DNA from: Hymenopellis radicata
Taxonomy: Eukaryota; Basidiomycota; Agaricomycetes; Agaricales; Physalacriaceae
Reading direction: 5' to 3'
DNA length: 61,804 nt
Assembly: GCA_015501595.1 (NCBI GenBank)
Contig: JADNRX010000322.1
Coordinates: 1-61,804, forward strand
The translations under genes were made by a program, and so were the position numbers. Under the pieces are notes generated by a model. The model was not told the origin of the DNA, made no database searches, and saw only the letters and a program-made list of their open reading frames with translations. Below, in pieces: positions 46,353-56,978 of this stretch. Each line of letters opens with the position of its first letter. Position 1 is the first letter of the stretch.

Positions 46353-46443
46353 AGCCCACCGCGAGGGTCGAACTCGCAGCCTTCAGATCATGCCTGCCTA
46401 AGCCTTAAAAGTCTGACGCTCTATCCGATTGAGCTAGGCGGGC
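46353..46443 (-). tRNA. tRNA-Lys (UUU) with intron
   Basis: Minus strand. Acceptor arms GCCCGCC and GGTGGGC pair over seven bases with one G-U; D arm AGCTC...AGAGC; anticodon arm TCAGA and TCTGA with loop C-T-TTT-A and A; T arm GCGAG-TTCGACC-CTCGC. About 17 bases lie between anticodon-loop positions 37 and 38, the standard place for a eukaryotic tRNA intron. No CCA is encoded. Confidence 0.92.
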
Positions 46444-46557
46444 TGGCAGAAGTTGACACTTTGACACTCTCAACACCCTTCAGCATATTCATATTTGCGA
46501 TCGCGATTCCCGATCAGTCTCCCGTCTCTTTGGCCTTACACGTCGACAACCTCCAAA

Positions 46558-47779
46558 ATGCCTCAGTTTCCTGCTCTAAAAAACGACCTTTTACTACGAG
46601 CTGCGCGCGGTAGGGCCGCCCAGTAACTCACCACGTCGTTTCTGACGTGTCTTGCAGGCGAGAAAACCGAGCGCGCGCCAGTCTGGATTATGAGGCAGGC
46701 CGGGCGCCATCTCCCAGGTTAATTCCCATGCCGCCCCCGCCGCGTCCCCGTCTTCATCTCCCTTGTCAGAATTCATGAAGCTGCGCGAGACCCACGGCTT
46801 CTTCGAGATCTGCCAGACGCCGGCGCTGGCGTGCGAGGTGACGCTCCAGCCCGTGCGGCACTATGCGGGGCTCCTGGATGCCGCGATCATCTTCAGCGAC
46901 ATCCTTGTCGTCCCGCAGGCGATGGGAATGGAGGTCCTGATGCAGCCCGGGCCCCACTTTACCGAGCCGCTGAGCTCCCCGGCGGATGTGGAAAAGCTGC
47001 TGCCGGAGGTGGATGTGAACACGGCTATGGAGCTGCGCACGGTCTTTGAGGCTATCACGCTGACGAGGACCGAGCTGAAGGGAGAGGTGCCGCTGATTGG
47101 GTTCTGTGGCGGACCGTGGACGCTCTTCGCTTATATGGTCGAGGGCGGCGGTTCTAAATCGTACACCAAAGTCAAGTCGTGGCTGTTCAAGTATCCGGAA
47201 GAGTCCAAAGCCCTTTTGGATCGTATCGCGACGGTTTGCATAGACTTCCTCGTCGGCCAAGCGCGTGCTGGAGCACAAGTGAGATACTTCACTTGCGATG
47301 CGAGTTTATGCTCAAACGATTTTTAGCTCCTGCAAGTATTCGATACAAATGCTGGCGAGTTATCACCGTACGACTTCCACACCTTTGCATTCCCAGCATT
47401 GCAGCGTATCGGCAAAGAGGTACACGAACGTCTCGGCGCCGATGCCGTGCCCATGACGCTCTTCGCCAAAGGCGCTAACCACGCCATTGCGCACATGGCC
47501 GAGCACGCTGGCTACGATGTCCTCGGTTTGGACTGGTGCATAGAGCCCTCCGAGGCGCGTCGATTAGTTGCCGGAAAGGTCGCGTTACAAGGAAACGTGG
47601 ACCCGGACATCTTATACGGTGGCGTCGAAGCCATAGAGGCCACCGTGAAACGTACAACGGAAAGTTTTGGTGGATCCAAAGGCTGGATAGCGAACCTCGG
47701 ACATGGGATTACGCCTGGCGCGAATCCCAAAGATGTTCGCTGGTTCTTCGAATGTGTTCATAAATACTCAGCCTTGTAG
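46558..47779 (+). CDS. HEM12: Uroporphyrinogen decarboxylase
   Basis: Fifth enzyme of heme synthesis: removes four carboxyl groups from uroporphyrinogen III to give coproporphyrinogen III; cytosolic. Start MPQFPALKNDLLLRAARG at 46558, intron at 46,610-46,657, then EKTERAPVWIMRQAGRHLP (the RQAGRxxP signature, arginines binding the substrate), EFMKLRETHGFFEICQTPAL, AAIIFSDILVVPQAMGMEV with the catalytic Asp in FSDI, GFCGGPWTLFAYMVEGGGSK (the second family signature), VFDTNAGELSPYDFHTFAFP and GLDWCIEPSEARRLVAGKVA. It ends WFFECVHKYSAL, stop at 47777-47779. Three short introns; frame intact; length about 360, as usual. Confidence 0.95.
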
Positions 47780-48110
47780 TATAGTAGACCTAAGATTTGA
47801 ATGTTGTAGCATTAACGCGTCCCATTGCTGAAAGCCTCGCCTCTCGAGCGATTAAACTCTAAAGCTTACATCAGATGCTCGATTCAAGATATGTGCTGGG
47901 ACCTCCCAGATGCCTCTAATTTTCCCCTTGTACAATAAAGTACACCCAGTAGAGATCCGAGTCATAAGTCTACAATTATACAATGTAAAAGACTAGGCCA
48001 GTGTACCGTATCGTAAGCGTAGTAAACACGTAGAGCAAAACAAACAGTGTAAGATAGGTAAAAATCATAAAAAGGTCGTAAATAAGAACATGGTACTAGT
48101 ACATGATGGA
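47780..48110. other. Convergent 3' region, no gene seen
   Basis: Between the HEM12 and GPC1 stops. AT-rich with AATAAA-like strings (ACAATAAAG near 47,932); expected to hold both polyadenylation regions. Confidence 0.5.
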
Positions 48111-49881
48111 TCATTGTTCTTTCTTGCTTATTGACGCAGCGAGCGTTTCGGTCGGCTCAACATCGGGTAAGGACGACTCCGATGAGACGGGTGAGGATGC
48201 GAGTGAGAATAGGTCGCCATCGCTTGGAGAGCGACTTGTACCATCCATACTCCGCGACGTGGGGCTGGACCTTCCGGAGCGAGCGGTAGCCTCGGCCAAC
48301 TCCCTGCGCAATGTCTCGAGCTCACGTTCAAACCTGAGGCAAATCAGTACACCGCGTCAATTTACGCGCATCGGCAACTTACTTGCGACCGAAAACTTCA
48401 ATGTAGTATCCGCCTCCATTCCACACGCTGACGGAGAATATGAAGATCAGAAATACGCCACTCCAGAACGGGCTATCGTAGAGGAAAAAGACCGCAGGCA
48501 CTTCGGTCAATAGCGTATAGACTACAATGTGAAATCAGTATCCATCGGATTATCACATGTTAGGCGCGACGAACAGAGTTGACCAGTCATGAATGCCATG
48601 GGGCGATAAGGAGCAGGAATGCTGGATAATGCGCGTCCAATAGCACTACGCTTGTCGTTGAGCATCCATGAGAAAGACGTCGTACGCTGGCCCGACTCGA
48701 TTTTGTCCCGGCGATCAACGAGGAGGAACTATACTCGCCAATCAGCTCATTTCGCTTCCAATAATGAGAAGCGATGCGTACCTTCCAATACAAAAGTTGC
48801 CATATCAGGTCTGTTTCGGAACACGTCAGTAGGACCCTCAACGCGTCAGGAAAAGGACACGCACAAAGACCGCCACTCAATGCTAACGCCCGGATAGGAT
48901 CCAGATGAGGCAGCTCTGCAAGGGCGGGGAAGCGTGCCTCTGCATTGGGATAAAAGTGGCTATCAAGAACGTCAGTTTGCGAGGAACGTGTCTGGACAAG
49001 TCACGAACCGTATCACAGTGAATGTGAAAGGGGCGTAGATATGGACAAACAGGGATGTAACCTTGTCTTGATCGTGGAAGACAAGGCTGTTCCGCCATGT
49101 GATTACAGCGCTGGCGAGGGATCCCACGGAGAGGCAGTAGCAGGAGACGAAGAGGGAAGGGCTCGAAGGGAGGAACCAGATGAAGAGGAAATTGAGGAAT
49201 GTCACAAAGTAGCACATGTCAAACATGAAGTAGTGCCACGCGCGTTTCTTGTATGTGTAGGCGCGGAGAGGCAAGAGATAGAGACCTTGCACGGTATATG
49301 CAATGTGTACCCATCTGTTGGTAACGTCAGAAGCGCGACAGAAAACTGGTGACAACGCACTGGGGAGCCATGCCGAACATGAGCGCGGAGAACAGAACAG
49401 ACATGACACCGAAGAAGAATGATATCTTGTCCCTGGTCCGCACTACTTTGGCTGAGTGCCATTCATTGGACAACGTTGTCATTCGTTTCGAAATCTGGTG
49501 AATATGCGAGGTTAGACCGCCACTGTAGATTTATAGGAAGCGCACCTTGTGTTTGAAGTTTTTGATTTCGCGGTCGAGATTCTCTGCTAAAAGATCCCCA
49601 GACAGCTCCGATATTTTTGCCTTCTTCTTGAGTCTGTCGCCATGTTTCTGCAGCTTGCGCTGTATCAAGTCCACGTGCGAGTCAAAATACGTCTCAAACG
49701 TATCTGGTAGCCGCGCAGTGAGCATCATTAGGACGACCAACGGCGCGAAAAAACACACACCCAGTAATGTGAATCCACTCGACCAATCAGCCATTTCGTC
49801 GCGTACGCTTTGCAGGCGTTCTAGGGAGTTTGTGAAATATTTCAGGTTTTTGTTCATCGGTGGGGACGGTGGCCGCGACAT
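48111..49881 (-). CDS. GPC1: Glycerophosphocholine acyltransferase (Gpc1, DUF2838)
   Basis: Membrane enzyme that acylates glycerophosphocholine with acyl-CoA to lysophosphatidylcholine, recycling choline lipids. Start MSRPPSPPMNKNLKYFTNSL at 49881 gives a natural cytosolic N-terminus; an upstream in-frame ATG is less likely. Exons show a first membrane segment GFTLLGVCFFAPLVVLMMLT, a coiled charged stretch (IQRKLQKHGDRLKKKAKISE), EWHSAKVVRTRDKISFFFGV, then the DUF2838 core AWHYFMFDMCYFVTFLNFLF and SAVITWRNSLVFHDQDKVTS. After another intron come RRDKIESGQRTTSFSWMLND, FFLYDSPFWSGVFLIFIFSV and VWNGGGYYIEVFGRK. The Ser-rich tail ends AASISKKEQ, stop at 48111-48113. Frame intact across all junctions I could read. 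Confidence 0.92.
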
Positions 49882-49990
49882 CGTGGGTGCAGGCGCGGTA
49901 CTTAGTGGGAGTATAATGGCAAGTAATGAGAGTGACGCGTCACGCGTCGTTGCATTGTCATATGTCACGATGACGTACAAGGACGCGCAC

Positions 49991-51113
49991 ATGCAAAGCT
50001 CTCGCTGCCTTCCCCTCCTCTCTCTCTGCCTGCCCGGTTCTCGAAGATATGCAAGCCTCATTCCAGCCTCCACGAAACGAGCTCTCCAAGAAACGTATGC
50101 CAAAGATCGTTATCCTGACAACGACCAGCTCGAGAGGCTAGCTCAAGAGCTGGGCGAGGACCGTCTCAAATTGTCCAGGTGGTTTATCAGGCAGTAGGTT
50201 CCATTCACATTTTGTGTCGATTCCTCTTATTGTAATAGACGTGCTTCGGAAAGGGCGCTTCTGAAAGCTTCTGGGGTGCAGGAACCATGGCGAGCCCCCA
50301 ATTTGACACCAAACACGCCTCAACTGGAAGCAGCCTTCCAAGATTGCCCGTATCCAGACGCCAAAAAGAAAACTGCTCTGTCGCGAAAATTATCGTTGCC
50401 CATGCTAACCATAGAACAATGGTTCATCAATCGGTACGCACTGGATCGATGTTTGTTGAGTCAATTTGACGCGTGTTTAGGCGAACAGCTGAAAAGAAAT
50501 ATCGGAGACAGGCTAGGCTTACGATGAAAGGACTTATCCTGAATACCCCAATCCGAAAAGTGAAACTCCTCGAGGAACACTTTCACGAAGACATGTACCC
50601 AAGCTCTCAAAAACTCACCGCTTTTTCACACAGTTTATGGCTGCGCAAACAAACTGTGAGGAACTGGTTCAATGCGCGGTAAGTGCTCGAATATTGCCAC
50701 ATTGTGTAAAATTAAACAAACGCGTAGCCGAAAGACTGAACGAAGGCGGCGGGCAGAGGCTGGACTTGAAGTGGATCTCAGAGCTTTACCACTGATCCCG
50801 CCCCTGCCGGCCAGCAAACCACACTATCAACGGTCCGTCTACTCGTTTAGTATCTATCTAGTGACTGAATTGTTAGCCCAAGACATCCGCCTCTCCAAAC
50901 CGACGTGTCCATCCTTGAAGAACGCTTTGCGCAAGATCCAGACTTCACAACGTCCAAAGTGGCTGTTGATGAACTCGCCCAGGAATTGGGTATAACCTCT
51001 GAGCGCGTCATAGCGTGGTTCTACAAACGGTTTGCGCATCCCGCCTTTGTTATGCTTACCCCCACTGATGTTTCACTTCAAGGCGCAAGAATTTGAAGAA
51101 AAAGAATCTGTAG
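49991..51113 (+). CDS. Protein with four tandem divergent homeodomains
   Basis: Probable DNA-binding nuclear protein. Joining exons gives four homeodomain-like units: HD1 STKRALQETYAKDRYPDNDQ...RWFIRQ|R; HD2 TPQLEAAFQDCPYPDAKKKT...QWFINR|R; HD3 RKVKLLEEHFHEDMYPSSQK...NWFNAR|R; HD4 VSILEERFAQDPDFTTSKVA...AWFYKR|R. Each has the helix-2/3 pattern ending W-F-x-x-x-R. The bars mark introns (donors near 50194, 50434, 50679, 51030), all phase 2 and all right after the recognition-helix motif. Position 51, normally Asn, is Arg, Asn, Ala and Lys in HD1-4, so only HD2 keeps it. Basic stretches follow each (RTAEKKYRRQARL, RKTERRRRAEAG, RRKNLKKKNL). The start at 49991 (MQSSRCLPLLSLCLP) is uncertain. Divergent from GPC1, about 110 bp apart. 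Confidence 0.75.
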
Positions 51114-51296
51114 TGAACAAATTGCTGCTCAAGCGATATTTGGAGAGGCTATCACTCGATAATCACCCAACGCCTCGAAGAGGTGACTACTGATGCCTAT
51201 CGTTTGATGCTCATCGAACGTTTTGAATCTGGTATTGATGCTATCATCAAACATGTACTTGTCCAGAAAAAAACAGCAATATTGTCCTTGAAAGTC

Positions 51297-53114
51297 TCAA
51301 GCAAGCTTCAAAAGTGTCCGAAAGTCGGAGAGCTCCTTGCATCTGCCCATCTCGCAGTCATGCCCAACTTCAGAAAATGCATAATCCACGATACGCACAT
51401 CACCCGACGCCGACACTATCAAATTGCGCAACTCTAGATCCGCGTGCCTAACACCCTTCGCATGGATCTCACAGGCGTGGCGCCACAGCATCTCCCTAAT
51501 AAGTAATCAATCAGCTCCAGACCTTCGACGTGTGCCATGCAAACACTCACCTTTGCAGAAGGGAAAGCTCGCTAATGTCCGTGACCTTGTCGCCGCAATG
51601 TTCCGCAATGAGCATTAACCATCCCTCCCCCTCAAAGAGGCCAACCATTCGAGGGAGTACACGGCCTTGGAGAGAGGCAAGGATGTTGTATATGTGAGCC
51701 TCATGTCGCAGGTCCGACTCGCCTTCGTAGCCGGGTGGTATGGCCTTGATGATGAGCGCCAATGGACCAATGTGGGCGGCGTAGACAACACCAGTGCAAC
51801 TTCTACCTATGCATTCATATGCAAGCAGTGCTGGGGCGTGGATGTTAAAGGGAGAGCGGCATGTTTTGCAAAGTGCTCCGTCAGGCCTTATGGACGAAGC
51901 CCGATGGTGTTGTCTCGTGAGATAGCGAATTGGGGGCGAGCCGAGGGACATGCAGATGGTGGAAGATGATGACAGCCGTTTAATCGTGAATTCATAGCCG
52001 GGTATTGAGAAGCAGATATCAAGGTTCTTGAGTACCGTTAGTTGGGCATGTAGTCTGAGTGATCATTGAACATACGGCCGCTCCCCTTATCATTTTGATG
52101 TTCTGCTCACAAGCCTGCACCACATCCTTGTTGACCTCTGCAACACGACCTAACGTCCCAAGGTTATCCGGGTAAGTATTCGATTGTCGCTGGATGGGCA
52201 GGCGGTGGGCGGGATTTCCCACTTCGCCACATCAACCAACGGTACGTCGCCTGGCACGAGCAGCATGCCTAGAGCGATGACAAACATTCTGTCAATCTTG
52301 AGAATATCTGAGCATACAAGGCCGTAACGAGTGGGCTCCTCCATCGATGCACATCTTTGAAACAGGATCGCCCCATCACCACCGAAAAGGAGGCCCCAGT
52401 ACAGGTTACAATCATACGAGGCAGTGGCAATCTGTGATAGAATGAGCATGGCAGAGGCGTTTGAATATATACATACCTTGTAAAGCATCGCTCTCCCATG
52501 CTCCTCCTTTGTCTTCCACTCGAGCCGCTTCCCTGCATTGCTGTTGGCCAAGTTCATGATCTCCAGTGCGCTGTGTTCAAACACCTCCCAGGACTCATCT
52601 TCCCAAATGATGCAGTCAGAACCACCAATCGAGAGCCGGTGGTCAGGCGTCTGGTCGACCAGACAATGCTTCTCCTTACAGTCGATGTCGCGTTGGTATA
52701 TCGCCCCAACAAAGTCCCCAGATCAAATGTAATGTTCCCGGCAATACTGCAGACATCGCCTTCCGTTCTCATCTTTGATCTGCCAAACTTTGAGCGTCTG
52801 GCGTTCACGACGCGCAGTATGGAGCAATGAGCCATAACGTCGTTGTAGTCGATAGTGCGCGTCGCGAGGTCGTTGTCCAGGGTGTGCGCGAGAGATGTTA
52901 TGAGGAGCTTGTCCAGATCGTTCACATGGATGACGAAGGCCGGGAGGCGATCCAGCGACGGCGGTAATGTGGGCTGGTACAGCGCCGTGCTGGTGGAAAC
53001 GGTATCCCCACGTTGCGGAGGAGTGTAAGTGAACGCGTTTTCGATAGTGCGGAGCAGGCTTTCGCCCGATGTTGGCATCTCGGTACCAGCGTCGTTGTGA
53101 GGTTGGAAAGCCAT
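51297..53114 (-). CDS. Degenerate fungal protein-kinase-like protein
   Basis: Start MAFQPHNDAGTEMPTSGESL at 53114. The N-terminal half includes SDCIIWEDESWEVFEHSALE and GRAMLYK, resembling the long N-terminal part of basidiomycete kinase-like proteins. The C-terminal half is a kinase fold: glycine-loop region LAYECIGRSCTGVVYAA, LALIIKAIPPGYEGE with the conserved Lys, GRVLPRMVGLFEGEGWLMLI, then over an intron GVRHADLELRNLIV (HRD replaced by HAD, catalytic Asp and Asn kept) and DVRIVDYAFSEVGHD (DFG replaced by DYA). The stop is at 51297-51299. One frame break at the CCCC run 52,716-52,719 (a G short on the coding strand) separates ITFDLG from DFVGAIYQRDIDCKEKH. Activity is uncertain. Divergent from the SHG1-domain gene. 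Confidence 0.7.
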
Positions 53115-53748
53115 GGCCCACAGATGCGTGAGGAGAAAGTAATGAGAAGAGGATCCGGAGAATCAGACATGAGTCTATTTGAGTTCAAGTTGCCGTCGCA
53201 GAAGAGTCACCACAGGCAAGAATCGAGACAGAAGCCGCAAGGAACAAGTCTCACACAGTGGAACGGACCCCGACTTGCCCCGGTCGCGTTCCGTGACAGC
53301 CAGCTACTTTACCCTCATCGCGCTATGAGTTTGGTGGGAAGGAGGGCGTTACCTAGGTACTGATCAACTTGTAGAGCGCTTGTCAGAGGAAAAAATTAGA
53401 CCCGAGTTGTCCACCTGAGGAATATCGCTTGGAGATGCAGCGAGCATGCTTGTGGCTAAGGCAGTTAATAGAGAGCGCGAAGCCATGACAGCGAGGGTGG
53501 AACGTAGCAAACGGCAATCATTGGAGACCGAGTCGAGTGAGTTCGTCTTTCAAATTGTGATGACGTGTGTATTAGGAGAGAGGAACATCAATGTTCCCCG
53601 TCCCGCCGACTAATAGCGTCGCGTATCCTTCACTTGCCGAACTTAGACTGCTTCAAAAGTAGTCCTGTCAAGTATATACGCTAGTTATTGGTTATGTTGG
53701 CCAAGTCACGAGCGTGGTGTGAAATGATCGACATTCGATCGCGCAACT
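53115..53748. other. Bidirectional promoter region
   Basis: Between two divergent genes. No exon recognised. The kinase-side end merges into its 5' leader. Confidence 0.45.
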
Positions 53749-54616
53749 ATGGCTAGATCCAGCATCACCAATCCGAATGACCTTGTTCAAGCGTACGTGT
53801 TAGCTTCAAGTTCGAGCGTCTAATAACCCAGGACATCGCAGTTTCAAAACGTCTGGCGAGTTTAGTCGGCTGCGGCGAGAGTTGCTCGCCGAATTCCAAG
53901 AAAGTGTCAGTCCCGCACTCTCACTGAATTCTCGACGTAAGCAATGTCTGACCGTCGTCAAGGATGGCATTGCAGCGTTCAAAGCGCGCATAGAAGAAAT
54001 CGTGAAGCAGCGTCTGATTTCCGACCAGAAGCTGAAATATCTTCCCCAAGATACAGTCCAGCGGGAGCTTATGCAGGAAGTAGAACGGTTCGTCGCGATT
54101 CCTTGCCTGGGCATTCCGTATCTGACCAGCCCCGAAAGGTTCCCCGTAATCGAGCGAGCAGTCGGAGATATGCATTCGTTCTCAGACGGCAGTTTGCTCG
54201 CCAGCATCCAGGCTTCAGCGAACCGGGTATTACTGGAAGACAAGGGACTCAAGCCCCCCGAGTCTTCGAACACGTCACCCGTCCATCCGCAGAGTGCTGC
54301 CCCCAGCTCCTTGCGCCCGACCCCAGTAGGCACGCCGCTCGCTTCTGGAAGCGGGCAACAGCCACTTCCAGACGCGCCGCCCGTAAAGGCGTCTGAACCT
54401 GCTCCGCATGCTTCGCCAGCGCCCCAGCCTACGGATCCTCCTTCGTCGACGGTGCCGGAAGGGAAAAGTGCGGATGTAGACGAGGACGAGAAGATGGATA
54501 CCGGTCCTGATCCCATTGGGGAGGAGAAGCCCGCGCAAGACCATGTGGCCGCTAGTCTGAGCGCCTCATCAGAACTGGCGGGAAAAGAGCGCGATCTGGA
54601 GCCAGACGCGTCTTGA
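53749..54616 (+). CDS. BOD1/SHG1-domain protein (possible COMPASS subunit)
   Basis: Start MARSSITNPNDLVQ at 53749, intron at about 53,793-53,842, then FKTSGEFSRLRRELLAEFQE (the domain's opening helix, usually FKxxGxFDxLRRELLxxF), ALSLNSRRKQCLTVVKDGIA, AFKARIEEIVKQRLISDQKL and ELMQEVERFVAIPCLGIPYL. The rest is a disordered Pro/Ser/Ala-rich tail with an acidic patch (SADVDEDEKMDTGPDP), stop at 54614-54616. In yeast Shg1 is a subunit of the Set1/COMPASS H3K4 methyltransferase; in animals BOD1 acts at kinetochores, so the role here is inferred only. Frame intact. Confidence 0.75.
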
Positions 54617-54871
54617 AACTACCCCCTTAGCCTAATGGAACATGCAGTGGAATGCTTCCTTATACACACCGTCACGCGTCTACAGATGTCTACTCACAAC
54701 GTGAGTACCCTCACAAGTGACAAATACGAAACTATCCGTGGTTGATTTTTGTTCTGAGTAATACAGGTTGTGTTTAATAAATACAGCTAAGACCGTGGAT
54801 CTAATGCAAATATGATCACTCAGATAGCAAGATAAATACAATGATTCTTCAGTGCCACTCGTCACTTTGAA

Positions 54872-56978
54872 TCAAGCTGACGGCCCTGGAGAACGAGGCT
54901 TGATATCACACTTAAACGGCTTCGGGTGACTATACGCGAAACGTCAGCTGAACAAACGACACGGATAACAGGAGCGCCACACACCTTATTGTGCCGTTAG
55001 TTTGATCATGGACGGGCTCGACGACGACCCCGTGTTCAACACATTTAGATATATCGAACACGGCCAACGACATGGCGCACATGACGAATACCGAGGCGTC
55101 CGCGAGATGCATTCCTGTGAACGAAAATGGTTAAACGAGGCTGAGTGTGACGATGCTTGAGAAGGTTACCTGGACAGATGCTGGAGATGTGACAAGCACG
55201 CATGGGCATAAGTGACGAGACGTATAAGAAGGCGCACGAACCGTCGTCCGAATCCAAAACATAGTTGACGAGGATCTAATTCGGCCTTCGAGTCCTCGGA
55301 GCTCATGAAGCGGTCAGGGTTGAACTTCATGGGGTCTTTGTACGTTCTTGGGTCGTGTGTGAGTTTCCTGTGCGAGGCATCCACGTAAGATCTCTTGTAG
55401 AACTGAAACAAAGGATAGTCGTACCAGACGTTGGCGATGATGAGCGCACCCTTCGGAATGAAGTATCCATTGTGAACACCATCTTGACTCGCGCGGTGAG
55501 GCACAGCTTTCGAGGAGACGGTAAGCACTAGATGCGAGGTCACGGAGACACCAAAAGCATACCGAGTGGCACGACGGTGTTCCAACGAAGAACCTCCTTG
55601 GCGAGTGCATTGACATAGGGGAGATGCTCGCGATCAGCGAACGTTGGAAGCCTGTCCGTGCCCACCACCGCGTCAATCTCCGCTTGAGCTTTTCTGGCAA
55701 CTTCTGGATGCAGAGCCATGGCGAGGAAAAGTGAATACACGGCCGATACCGTCTGTCAATAACGGTCATTAGGATAATGAATCGCTCGCGTTGACAGTCT
55801 TCAACGTACAGTGTCGGCAGCGCCTGTATAATATGGTTATACGTTGAGATAAAAATCAACTTGTAGAAATCAACGAACCACTATAGAGTGAGGCAGATGC
55901 CCATTTGAGGTCAGATTCTTCTTCTTCGGAGAGCGCCCTACTTTCGAGCATCGAGGAAGTGAATGAGAGCGCGGCGGTACCAGCAGCCTAGAACGAATTT
56001 AGTAAAGCATACGCGCAAGGACATGGTTCGCTGCCCACGGTTTGCTGTTTCACAAAGTTATGTGGCTGGTCCACCATTTCCGATAGCGTGGCGGCCCATT
56101 CTTTGGCAGTCCGCTTGAATGTTGCACCAGGAAACCAGTCGGGGAGGTGTCGAACTAAAACACAGAGCCATTAAGACATATGGAGCTAGGATCGAGCGGG
56201 AACATACGGGCAGGAACCAAATCGACCATGTACGCCCCAGGAGCAGTGGCAGCCGAAAACTGTTCAGTCGCTTGGTCCGCGAGTTGAATGAATGGGTCGT
56301 TATTCTCTTTGACCTCGTAGCCGTGTGAGATGCGCAATACGATGGCTCCTGCGGATCTGAAGGAAATTAACAAACTGTATGAACGGGAACGAGGCCAGGT
56401 CGTACTTCCGAACGTGAGTCGCAAGGGCTTCAGGTTTCGCCAGCACGCGCCTGAGGAAACGACGCGTCTCGAGCTCTTCGGCCGGTTGGTACTGCTTCAT
56501 GGTCGCCGGACTACCAATCAGACTGTGGAATATCTTGCGGAAACGACGGAACCGGTCGCCATAGGGCAATAGGACGAGGGTGTTTTTCCAGCCAATTAGT
56601 TCGCCTCCCATCTGTAAGACAGGCCGATCAGAGTAGATGGAGCTCTTCTTGTCAAGCATATCAACAGCGGCTTGGGCGGAATTGAGGATCACGATCGTTT
56701 GACCGAGTACGGTCACGGAAGAGATATCTCCTAGACGCGGAATGAGACGGGTCAGCAGTAAAAAAAAATTGTACCGGACTAACCATAGAGTTCGCCCCAT
56801 TTCGCGTACGTTAACCAGTCCTTGTCGGAGGGCATGTCGAAAATGTTACCGAGGATGGGTAGACCCGGGGACCAGGAGGCAAAGGAAAGGAATGTTTGGA
56901 AAAGAAGAGGCGTCGAAGGAGGTGCAGGGCAATGATCGCGAAGAACGCGTCGAAAAAGTGAAGACAAGACAGCGCCAT
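54872..56978 (-). CDS. Cytochrome P450 monooxygenase
   Basis: Heme-thiolate oxygenase anchored in the ER. Start MALSCLHFFDAFFAIIALHL at 56978 is a membrane anchor, followed by SFPLPPGPR hinge, GLPILGNIFDMPSDKDWLTY, VTVLGQTIVILNSAQAAVDM, YGDRFRRFRKIFHSLIGSPA, the I-helix SGAADTTVSAVYSLFLAMAL, the K-helix E-V-L-R in AKEVLRWNTVVPLG, VPHRASQDGVHNGYFIPKGA, NPDRF, and the heme loop FGFGRRICPG built over two introns. It ends KPFKCDIKPRSPGPSA, stop at 54872-54874. One frame break at the CCC run 56,874-56,876 (coding-strand GGG one short) between PPGPR and GLPILGN. Many short introns. Substrate cannot be inferred; the layout resembles the large CYP clans expanded in mushrooms. Confidence 0.92.

Noticed and set aside
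46338..46613. Plus-strand open frame over the tRNA
   Set aside because: It overlaps a well-folded tRNA-Lys on the other strand and the HEM12 start.
49531..50103. Longer N-terminus for the GPC1 protein starting near 50,103
   Set aside because: The extra part is Arg-rich and low quality and overlaps the start of the divergent homeodomain gene; MSRPPSPP at 49881 is a better start.
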